A DNA stretch of 64,000 nucleotides from Chromobotia macracanthus (lineage: Eukaryota > Chordata > Actinopteri > Cypriniformes > Botiidae): positions 447,501 through 511,500 of the forward strand of contig JAZGTH010000103.1 of the NCBI GenBank assembly GCA_036877525.1, read 5' to 3'. A model generated the notes under the pieces. That model saw only the letters and a program-made list of their open reading frames with translations. It searched no databases and was not told where the DNA came from. Numbering within the stretch: the first letter of the stretch is position 1; each line of letters begins with the position of its first letter. Below are positions 54,981 through 64,000 of the stretch, piece after piece. The translations under genes were made by a program, and so were the position numbers.

Positions 54981-56336
54981 CGTGAGGGTCTGCTGCGCTG
55001 CGTGTTGTTAATATAAGCATGTCATTGCGTTTCAGGTTCGCCTTGTTTTGGCTATTGTATCGTTTAATATCCTGTTTCGAGATGGTCCTTTGAAGTTCCC
55101 CATTGTTCGTCATTTGGGAATATGTATGCAAACGTGAACCGTACAGGTCTGGTATGGGGGGCTCTCCTGATGTGCAACCCATCACTGTTGCATGAATTCA
55201 TGCAGTTATTGCGTATGCATGCATGCATGCATGATCAGGCTGGCTTTAAATCACCTGCTTAACTACCAGCCTTCATGCAGGTGAGTCTTTAAACTTTGGC
55301 CAAAGAATTTGCCTAAATTCATCATTGGCCCAGATGCATGGTTTGTGGGTTGTATTGTAAAAGCTCTGTATGTGAGTTTCCTAGACTGCTGTCTCCTCTC
55401 AGAATAGCAAGAGTGGAGGTAACCGGCACCACTGGTTATTTTGATTTATCATTGGTGTAATCCAGTGTTTTCCCTACGTTTGAGGAAGAAAGATGTGTGG
55501 TCAGGCTTACAGATATGTTCTGAGGAATGATTAGTATGTTTAATGTTAATTCCTACACGATTGACTGTTCATAACATAAGCTGTGGTGAGGCGATTAGGG
55601 ATTTCCTTGCACCGTCTGGGTTTTGGGGACCTTTCGGAAAGTCATCTCAGCTGAACACCGACAGTCACATGAGACTCTATGGTCTGTGGGGGGACGGGGC
55701 ATCGGTGAGAAAATCACCCAATCATAATTAAATGCTGCAGATGGATTCAGCGGCTGGACGTTATGGTGTGCGTCTGGGTACGAGCGTGAGAAAGATGAAT
55801 AGGCTCAGGGGTGCTTAACCAAACACTGGTGAAGTAGGAGAACTTCTGCTGTTGTTTTGAAGAGGAGAAGTATTTGACATGGGTATATTTTCTTAAACAT
55901 TGCATTTCAGCCGCAAGACCTGTAAAATTCAATTCAGGATTAAGGGCTGTTACAGAGCACAAAGGGCCAGGAAAGACTAATAGATTTGACACCGTTTAAA
56001 TTGGTTTATCCAAAGTTAATTTTTCTAAGTGTTATTTTGACCTCAGATTTGAAATAGTATTACGCTCTTCAGATACAGTCTCAGATCTCTGTCTATTTTT
56101 AAACCTTCTATCTTTGACGCAATTTGAAGCAACTTCTTGCAACCTAGCAACCTTTGAAACTGAGTTTCAAAGCCGCGTTTTGATCTAGAATTTGTTCTGT
56201 GCGGTCCTGTTTATATTGACGTGATCTATTGGGGAGTTTCAGCATAGAATAATGTATTTATTAATCTTATTCACCTAGTTTTAAAAGAGCGTCCAGCGTC
56301 ATCCGCTGGTTATTCGAGTATCGGACTGGAGGGCCT

Positions 56337-56350
56337 GTCACCAAGGCAAC
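56337..56350 (+). promoter_or_regulatory. RFX X-box-like motif
   Basis: GTCACCAAGGCAAC matches GTNRCC-NN-RGYAAC completely. It lies about 1.7 kb downstream of the CpG-rich block. Motif evidence only. Confidence 0.45.
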
Positions 56351-58446
56351 AAGTCGCCACAAAACCGAGCATGCCAGGTGCTTCTCTTTAACATTTGTCC
56401 CTTTGAAGCCTCCGCACCCCTATGGGGACCTTTTATGGGGTCTGTTTTCTTCCTCTCAGCTGCACTTGGCCAGGCACACATTGTCTGTCTCTGTTTGCCA
56501 TATGAGCATAGCCAGACTGTTGGTTGGGTGCAGGTCAGATAATATGACTTCCGAGGTTCAACGCTTGTGTGGCGTACCCCACGAACAGCTTGGACTACTC
56601 TGCTTTTGCATCTGTGGATTTGATCTATTAGTCAAGGCGGAGTCTGTGAAATTGAAGGTGGAGTCTTTTTGCATAAGAGGCGGGGTTTGTTATCTTCAGA
56701 CCGGGGTCACCTTAATTATGCGAGAAGCAGCAGATGTAGGGCAATGTAGTGTGGTGTGCAGCTGTGGAGACCCACGGTGATTTAAACACATTGAAATGTC
56801 TTGCCTCATCTACCGCCACGCTCCGTAGTTCAGCGCCATGATGACGTGTTAATTTATGTTACTGCGTTCCGTTACTTTTGCCTTAAATGTCTTGTGCTGC
56901 TAACAGAGAAATGCGTCAGGGCTATTTTAAACAGCTGTTCTCTATTTTAAGCACTTGCTCAAATAAAATGACATTTTGATGCCTGAAAGCTTTAGTCATC
57001 ACCCTTATCAACATACTTAATCATGTCTGTCTTAGCCAGCCACAGAAATGCTGAAAACAGGCCTCATTTCTGGACGTCTGTGTTTCAGTGTGTTAGGAAG
57101 GAACCATCCTTGCCCTACAGTCCCACCCCAAAATACAGACTGTTTGGAAACGTAGTCCAAATGTTGATGTAATTTGATCTGACTCATCCTAGACCAGTTT
57201 AATGGCCTTTTATTGTAAACATACTATACAGATGTGTTCTGTCTTATCATCTCAGTCCAGGTGAAGCAGGGAGAACCCCAAACACCAGCGGTGTCTGGTG
57301 TCTGCAGACTTGAGTTTTTTAATGCCACTCATGCAGTCCTGTGGGTATGATTTACTCTGCCTCTTTGTCAGTGGCCTTCACTATTCTCTAATGTTACTGT
57401 AGAATGACGGTGCTGTATAGTGACTGAGGAAGTCTGGTCCATCAGACACCCACCAGGACCTGCAGGATCCACGTTTGTTTTGGCTCACTGCCGTGCCATT
57501 GTGTTCTGTTGGTTTATTCCGGCATCCAGGCCAGCGTTGGTGAGTTTGTTCCATGGAGACCAGACACAAGGGAGTTTTCATTAAGAAAACATCTAGATTA
57601 TTTTGTTCCCTCACCACGCACAGAGCACTTCCTGCCTTTTCCCTGAGCGAGTGTTTGGTTTAGTCTGATTTAGTTTGGTTTAGAGATACAGTAGTGGTGG
57701 ATAAGGGTCTGTTGCTCAACATCCCAAAGGTTTTGGATTGGCTGTCATGTTGGTGGTGGAAGATAAACCTCAGCACATTGCTCGGGTGTCTCGGGTTTAA
57801 ATCCGGGCAGTGTTTGTAAAATTCCATATGATGGAAAAAGCTCTTTGTGTAATGGATTTCCTGCTGAATGCATGAGCTTTTCACACCTTTGTTTGCAGCC
57901 ATAGGCACCATCCAAGCCCATAAAAACAGTGCAGGAAAACAGAAGCAGAGTTGTTAATATAAACTAAATAGACACAAATGCTTTCATTGCCTGTGTAATT
58001 CAAGAGAAATACTCATCGATTACAGTAAAATGGAACAGCTGCGTGATGCCTTAATAGGTTTCCATTTTCAAACTGCATCCTTTGTTATACTGCTGTAAAC
58101 ATTGAACAAAAGGTCATTTTTGTGAAAAGTGAAAATGTTTGGATTAATGTTCATGTTTTAGCCCTCATCATACTGCATAGTAGCATATCATACTGTTTTA
58201 ATGCTGCAGTAAGGCTAGCCTTTGTTTTTGTTTGGTGTGCTTAAACAAAAGTGCATTGTTGACTGAAAGTAAGCGCTCTTTTGCAGAGGAAACAAGTGTG
58301 AATACATGCACCTTTAACTCAAGCCACATCATTTGCATGGTATATTTGCTTAAGTAATGTTTGTAGGCTTCAGTAACCTGTCTGACTGTCTCTGTTTGCT
58401 CAGGTACAACACCCTGCAGTCAGTTCCCACACTTTTCCCTGTCACA

Positions 58447-58533
58447 AATAGATTCGAACCTACACTTCCCATTTAAGCACCATAGCGCAACGTACCTGGG
58501 GTTCTTGCACTAACTCCTAGGCCACGGCTCTGA
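58447..58533 (-). mobile_element. tRNA-like SINE head (fragment)
   Basis: On the minus strand it reads CAGAGCCGTGGCCTAGGAGTT (A-box region) and later GGTTCGAATC (B-box), at tRNA-like spacing. There is no matching body, and the anticodon arm does not fold convincingly, so it is a SINE or tRNA pseudogene remnant. Confidence 0.65.
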
Positions 58534-59127
58534 CAATGATACAGCATCTGATGTCTTTTTGCTTTTTAATATAGTAGACATGATGTACACCTCACAGTAT
58601 ATATCATTTAGCATCTGTCGCATGAAATGCGCTTACCCCAGTAAAGACCAGGATCACGATACTGTCACCTCCGGTAGATGATGTGACCAGAGTCCTCTGA
58701 TTCGATATGATGGTTGTTTGAATCAGTTTCTTCTCTTTGTCTTCCTCTTGGCGTGGTGTTGAATGCGCCCCTGTGTGCAGCTCTTGGGATGCAGCAGTGC
58801 TGTGTGTTGCAGAAAGCAGTATCCACTGATCTGACAGCTTTTCACTGCGGATGAAACCAGCCATGCAGAGAAGCTTTGTGCAGTGTGAGGTCTATTATAA
58901 GTTAGACTCTGAGCTCCAGCTGTTTCTTTGCTCTGCATGAGAGTAACACTTGTCTGTTTAGACATAAACATACCAGCGCTGGTTGATTTACAGTAGCTTA
59001 TGTCTTGCTGCTTGCGCTAATACAATGAAAGCTGGCCTACTGACAAAGAAATCTGCATCAAACTGCATTCACAATATTACATAATATTCATTGTATAAAC
59101 AAATCAATATTTACTGTGTTTATTCAA

Positions 59128-59336
59128 GCTGCAATCTGTAACTTTTTGGTTCAAAATACACAAAAACAGTTATTAAGCAAGTAGATAACAAATCAGTTCC
59201 AAACCGTCTCTTTATCTTACCTCAGTTCACAACCGTTAGTTTATAATAATGATTTATTATTTCAGCTGTCGGGTCTGATTTTCTGCAATTTGCAATTTTA
59301 TGTTTTAAACAGAGTTTTTTTTGCACTGCAGCTTTA
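59128..59336. mobile_element. TTAA/AGCTGCAATC-family MITE, copy 6
   Basis: Left arm CAAGCTGCAATCTGTAAC, landmarks TTAAGCAAGTAGATAAC and TAATAATGATTTATTATTTCAG, right arm CACTGCAGCTTTAA. The right arm is shortened. Confidence 0.78.
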
Positions 59337-59961
59337 ATTTTATGATGTATATAGTATATTATATTATGTAAAATCATTTTGAATTGATTATACATATTAG
59401 GTCTCCCAGCCCTACTTAATATAAGTATGTTTAATGCATATGTTTTAAGAGTTCCTCAATTAATTAGAGTGATTAAATTAAATGACTGTTTGCATATATT
59501 AAGTCACACCTGTGTACTATCTCACATTTGCTGACTGTCTTCAATTTTTGCTGACTGGAGTGACTCAGGCTGCTGGTCAAACAAAGACCGCCTCACTAAT
59601 GATAAAATCATTGCTGTGTGTTTGCCATTCTTTGGGTCTTTGTTTTGAGCACAGCTCCTCAATCAGCCATTCAAAGCAGAAGTGAACTGAGCCGAGCGGA
59701 GGAGAGAGGTGGAGGTTTTCAGACGTGCTGTAAATCTGTACTGGCCGCGTGTGTCAGACAGTCTGAGTTTTTGTTCTGGCAGATGTCTGTCCAGTCACCT
59801 TTGACCTCTTCACCTGCGGTCACAGTAGCTGTGCTGTATAGAAACGGTGGAGAGGTTGTAACACGATCGCCTGTTTTGAGATGTAGATTTGTTTCACTGT
59901 AATCACTGGTTCTGTCTTTGCGTATTTGGATAATTATTTCAGTGTCTTCTGCTGAAATAAG

Positions 59962-60076
59962 GATAGTTCAGGGATATTTCACCCAAGAATCTCACCCTCA
60001 TGTCATTCCAAACTTGTGACTTTTTATTCTTTGGTTAATGTCGTAAAATTTGTGGGGTGAACTGTCCCTTTAAACT
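59962..60076. mobile_element. GGATAGTTCAC-family MITE, internally deleted
   Basis: GGATAGTTCAGG, CTCACCCTCATGTCATTCCAAAC on the left and GTGGGGTGAACTGTCCCTTTAAAC on the right; the centre is lost. Confidence 0.78.
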
Positions 60077-60237
60077 GTAGCCTCTATGTGCATGCGTTTG
60101 TGTGTGTGCATTTTTATGTAGTAGAAATTACGGACGTGTTCCTTTTAATATGACGCTCATCAATTTTTTTCTTCTATTCATTAGTGCTAATAAACCATTA
60201 CAAACATCGTCCAGCTGGTAACAGCAGTGAATGAGAT

Positions 60238-60280
60238 CTGTGTGTGTGTCTGTGTGTGTGTGTCTGTGTGTGTGTGGGGG
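60238..60280. repeat. (TG)n imperfect microsatellite
   Basis: TG runs interrupted twice by TCTG, followed by a G8 run. Confidence 0.9.
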
Positions 60281-61339
60281 GGGTATTATATGGGTGTTAG
60301 AAACCCATATAATATAGTTTGAATTTTTGCATTTGGGCTTTATAATTCATGTATTGTTGAAAACACTGCTTAACTGCTTCACTGCTTTGTGAAATAACAG
60401 CTCTCTTGATCTGATGTTGTGTGCAGTGATGGTGACCTTCAGACGTGACCTTCATGCCTCTCAGGAGACAGTGTCATGAATGTTATTGCTCTCTGTGTGT
60501 TTGAGGGTTTTCAAACAGATGCTCTTGACCTTCATTGTCTGTTTCTTCTCAAACCAATGTCCAATGAAGAAACAGTACTGTGTATTCAAGGAGAAAGGAA
60601 GGCAGCCATGATGCCTGTTCCATGCAACACCAGAAAGGTTTTCTTTATTAAAGAGCCAAAAGTGTTAGATTATCTCTTACCATAAGACATCTGTTTCCTC
60701 TGAAGATAATCTTAGGCTTACATGATCCTCGAACAGACAGCTGTTTCACTGCGAGCGTGAGCAGACTGATTTATGGCTTTCATGTAGAAGTCCCCATTGG
60801 GAAATGTCCAGACGAGGTCCTTCATACCGTCTCTGTGTGAAACAATGGTGGATATGCTAACAGGGACGTCACTGTTTGTTCTACGAGAGCTGAGCTGGAC
60901 AACTCTGACTTTGAAAGACTCTTTCAGACCTCATGCTTTAGATTATCATGCTTGTACTGTATGATTCAGTCATAACACCACATGTACTACTGTAACACCT
61001 GAGGCCTGGATTTGAACATTCAGATTCAAGCAGTTTTATGGATATTACGGGACTTTAAATGTGCTGACTAGAAATGTTTGAGTGCTACATGAGTGATTTG
61101 CCCAAATAGGACTGTATCACAATCCTGTGTTGAACCTCAGGCAGTTTCACTGTCAAACTATTGCAGTGATTGGTTAAAACTATTGTTCAGGCCCTAACCT
61201 TTTCTAAAGTCAAGGGCTGTCATTGGTTGATAGATGTGTGTGTGGTTCAACAAAGAATGCTGATCCAGGAACGTGTCCAACTTGTCAGAATCAAGTTATG
61301 CCTTGAGCTACCTAGGGCATGATGATGGCAGACTACATG

Positions 61340-61606
61340 CCCAGTTAACAGGGACTGTTCTCAGCACGTTGGCTAACGTTCTCTGAAAGATCTCTCAAAC
61401 GTTATCCAAAAACGTTCTTGCAGTAATATTAGTAGCCCACTTCTTAACATTTATAGATCATATTTTAGAAACGTCTTATAACCAAGCAATAAAATTAATA
61501 TAATGACAATTTGAACGTTCCAAGAACATTCAAATAACCTTAACATGTTTGTTACTTAATGAAAACATTGGGGAAATGTTCTTACAACCTAAATTTGTTA
61601 TCTGGG
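61340..61606 (-). mobile_element. CCCAGCTAACA-family MITE, copy 28 (internally shortened)
   Basis: CCCAGTTAACAGGGACTG start and CTTACAACCTAAATTTGTTATCTGGG end; the middle is about 60 bp shorter than in full copies. Confidence 0.84.
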
Positions 61607-62361
61607 TGCTATAAAAAGCCAGGGACGTGATAGGTTAATCTGATGCATACAGATAATGGAAGTGTTAACAATGGTGCCTTTTCAGTTCCTGCTGCCTGTG
61701 GAGAGTTTTTTTTGGGTGAGTGACTGATGGTACCCTGACAAGAAGCACAACAACAGTTCTCTGTGGTGCCGTAGAGTTGTACACTTAAAACCTTTTGTTA
61801 ACATCAATGTATGTGGTTTCTGCTGTAAACAATGCTGCGGAGATTCATCTGTTTTTGTTATTTGTAGTCATTATGCTTTCGCAAGGTGCAGTCAGGCTAG
61901 AACTTGCATATTTGCTTTCCCATGAAAAGAAACAGCACATAAAATGTAAGTGGGCGGCCCCTCCACTCTGCTCATGTTTAATTCGGTGGTTTGCCTGATG
62001 CCCCGCCCATTTCTGCAGTGCTGGAGCAGCATGTGCTGGTTATTATGCTGCTGAATGAAGAACCAGCCCCTTCATGTCCTCATTCTGTCTCCTTCAGTGG
62101 GAGAGAGACGAATCAGCGTCATCAATCCTCTGCTCCACATCCACAGGAGATAAGAAGGGCTCTCTGTGCTACAGCTTTGCGTGAATGGCCATCATACTTC
62201 TCACAGATGGGTTGTGAGGTTGAGATTGGATGATGATGATGATTCTTCATGCAGGTGGGGGAATGAAGAGCGCTGGAGGGATAAAATAAGGATGGATAAC
62301 ACTCCAGCCAGTTCTGTATTCTTACATTTTTATTTAGAAGCACCTATAAAGACACTAAGTA

Positions 62362-62632
62362 AAAGAGATTCAGCCAAAAATGAAAATCCTCCATTTACTC
62401 ACCCTCATGTCATTCCAAGCCTGTATGACTTTTTGCTTCTGAAGAACCCAAAAGAAGAGATTTTGGAAAGTTGGAAACCAAACAACAGTGACCCCAATTG
62501 ACTTCCATTGACTGGACACAAAACCACTGAGATATCTTTCAAAACATCTTCAGAAAAAAGTCATACAGGTTTGAAATGACATGAGTAATGATTGATGAAA
62601 TATGTACATTTCTGGTAAACTGTCCCCTTAAG
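62362..62632. mobile_element. GGATAGTTCAC-family palindromic MITE, diverged
   Basis: Shares CCATTTACTCACCCTCATGTCATTCC, AACAGTGACCCCAATTGACTTCC and the inverted right arm AAAAGTCATACAGGTTTG...ACATGAG with the element at 44.2 kb. Both outer tips are decayed. Confidence 0.82.
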
Positions 62633-63029
62633 GTTTTTAGGAACACAGTCGAAAATATAGGGGCAGTTTCATTTTTTGCGATATCAGAATATCAATAATC
62701 AAGCTTACATGGTCTTCATAGCCATTTCAGTTAATTTCAACCTTCATTTAACAACTAATGTGATTTAACTGTCTGAAGTTAATCTTCTAGGTGTTATTTT
62801 TGGTAATGTTACTAATAAAGGTCATTATAAAGTGATTAACAATATTTCCTGTTTGAAGAGCATCTGCCTTTTTCACAAAACATTAAGCCACAAGACGCCT
62901 TGTGTTACAATTATTTTGCTTTGGGCGATCAGAACAAAAGCACTGATGTATGTGAGGTCACACGAGTGTGTTTATCAGCATTTTACAACCGTTTAGAATC
63001 CGGCTCATCCAATCAGAATTTACAATCTG

Positions 63030-63350
63030 AACTTCTCGCCCCGTCCGGTCTTCACTGGAGTCGTGATCGCGTCTAATAGAAACTGGTGGATTCCTGCACC
63101 ACGCTGGATTATTAATGAGTGTCTAGCTGAGAAGAAAACGCGACCCCAAGAGCGCTCGCGATCAGCGAGAAAGAAGGGAGTGCGGGAAACGTTAAGAGAC
63201 AAATGCGAGATAAAGCAAGCAGGAATTGGATTTAATGATTGGAAGGGAAAGAGATAAAGAGAGTGATTGAATGTGCCGCAAAGACGATAAAACAGAAGGC
63301 TGTGAAATGCTAAAAATAGAAGGTAGCGTGTAGCGCGCACACTGGCTAGT
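63030..63350. promoter_or_regulatory. Second CpG-rich block
   Basis: CpG-dense stretch (CTCGCCCCGTCCGG, AAACGCGACC, GCGCTCGCGATC) in AT-rich surroundings, 8.6 kb after the first block. About 95 bp downstream a possible acceptor GTGTGTTTGTGTTTCAG ends near 63444. It could be an alternative promoter of the same unidentified gene or a separate one; strand unknown. No protein-like open frame. Confidence 0.4.
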
Positions 63351-63772
63351 CAACGATTAAACCCCCCTCAGGGGCAGGTGTGACGAGAGTGACTATGAAA
63401 ATAAGCTAGCGATAAAATCGTCTGTGTGTGTGTTTGTGTTTCAGGGTGTGTCGCTGTGTCGGGAGGTGGGAGAGAGTGCAAAACGACTGCACAGTTGTAC
63501 GTTGTTTACACTAGCTTCAATAAACGTTTCTGACTGCCTTTGTTAGCATGCACAAAGGAAACGCAGCTAGCTCATGGATGAAGCTGAAACATTTATGAGT
63601 TCTCATTCTGTTTCTTATCATCTCTTAAGCGTTACGCTGTGCCGTTTCCTTTCCCGTCATGGATTAATGCTGTTGAATTCAGAGCCCTCTAGAATCATGT
63701 CAGATTCTGTCAGGTACGATCCGTCTGCTGTCTGCAACCTCCAGAGGCTTGAGAAACAGCAAGAGGGAGTGA

Positions 63773-64000
63773 CCCAGCTAACAATTTTAGGTTTTTAAAA
63801 CGTTTCTGTTAGGTAATAAAAATGTTACGCCCAGGTTTTTAAGTGTGGTGTTAACGTTTCATTTTGGTTATAAAAACATTTATTCCCACGTTTTAAATTC
63901 TGTACGTTTTTTTTTTTAATGTTTCAGAATAAGAATAGTGTTTTATATATATTGTTAAGATATAATATTACGAGAAACATTCTACTAACATTACTGCAAG
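63773..64000 (+). mobile_element. CCCAGCTAACA-family MITE, copy 29 (cut by window end)
   Basis: CCCAGCTAACAATTTTAGG start with the usual order of landmarks, reaching CATTACTGCAAG at the last base. The remainder lies outside the window. Confidence 0.88.

Larger units (their letters stand above)
54981..63019. other. Region between the two CpG-rich blocks, no exon recognised
   Basis: If the CpG blocks belong to one gene, this is its first intron. I find an (ATGC)n run at 55213-55231, a (GT)n run near 60.24-60.28 kb, an RFX-like motif, a tRNA-like SINE head and three MITE families, all listed. The remaining unique sequence (for example 55.2-58.3 and 60.3-61.3 kb) contains nothing I can name. Confidence 0.6.

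Noticed and set aside
54495..55016. 173-codon open frame over the CpG-rich block
   Set aside because: It needs a non-ATG start, has no domain-like pattern, and its last third is an ATGCATTT repeat translated into a low-complexity string. CpG-dense DNA has few stops by chance.
57760..57812. Possible tRNA-like B-box (GGGTTTAAATCC)
   Set aside because: No matching A-box or foldable cloverleaf upstream; probably chance or a very old SINE trace.

Overview
This is vertebrate nuclear DNA, most likely from a cyprinid (carp/zebrafish-type) teleost. The evidence is a 20-exon gene with GT-AG introns, the protein it encodes, and intron content typical of cyprinids: several families of short palindromic DNA elements, tRNA-derived SINEs and many dinucleotide microsatellites. 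Nothing prokaryotic or viral was recognised.

The only gene that can be assigned is on the + strand and spans about 1.4-47.2 kb. It encodes a WNK-family ('with no lysine') serine/threonine kinase, best matched to WNK4. The coding exons run from the ATG at 1740 to the TGA at 45721-45723. My model joins 20 coding exons into 4542 nt (1513 codons plus stop), with every splice phase agreeing. The protein has, in order: a short basic N-terminus; a kinase domain (about 164-422) with the WNK hallmark Cys193 and glycine-loop Lys176; an autoinhibitory/CCT-like domain (about 428-505); the acidic EPEE-x-EADQ motif (589-597) that in human WNK4 is the KLHL3-binding degron mutated in familial hyperkalaemic hypertension; a conserved TDGYLSSSG/YASD/VVECQLQTHNSKMV region; long Pro/Ser/Thr-rich segments; an RFQV motif for SPAK/OSR1 docking (1234-1237); a C-terminal coiled coil; and a Ser/Arg-rich tail ending in KGVTF. 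By family knowledge it acts upstream of SPAK/OSR1 and the SLC12 cation-chloride cotransporters.

Layout: 1-1.3 kb has no recognised gene. 1.3-1.74 kb is a CpG-rich promoter/5' UTR. 1.74-2.33 kb is exon 1. 2.3-21.6 kb is a giant first intron packed with mobile elements. 21.6-23.2 kb holds exons 2-4 (kinase core). 23.2-30.9 kb is large intron 4. 30.9-45.7 kb holds exons 5-20. 45.7-47.2 kb is the 3' UTR. 47.2-64 kb has no recognisable coding exon but contains two CpG-rich, promoter-like blocks (about 54.36-54.98 kb and 63.03-63.35 kb) that may start an unidentified neighbouring gene.

The dominant non-coding signal is one MITE-like family with ends CCCAGCTAACA...TGTTAGCTGGG and an interior built from AACGTT hexamers. 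I count about 29 full or partial copies in both orientations, the last cut by the window end. Others are a TTAA-flanked AGCTGCAATC family (6 copies), a GGATAGTTCAC palindromic family, single CACTGTAAAA and ACACTTTATTT palindromes, an AAGGTTCT family (2) and tRNA-derived SINEs. All family names beyond these descriptive ones would need a repeat library search.
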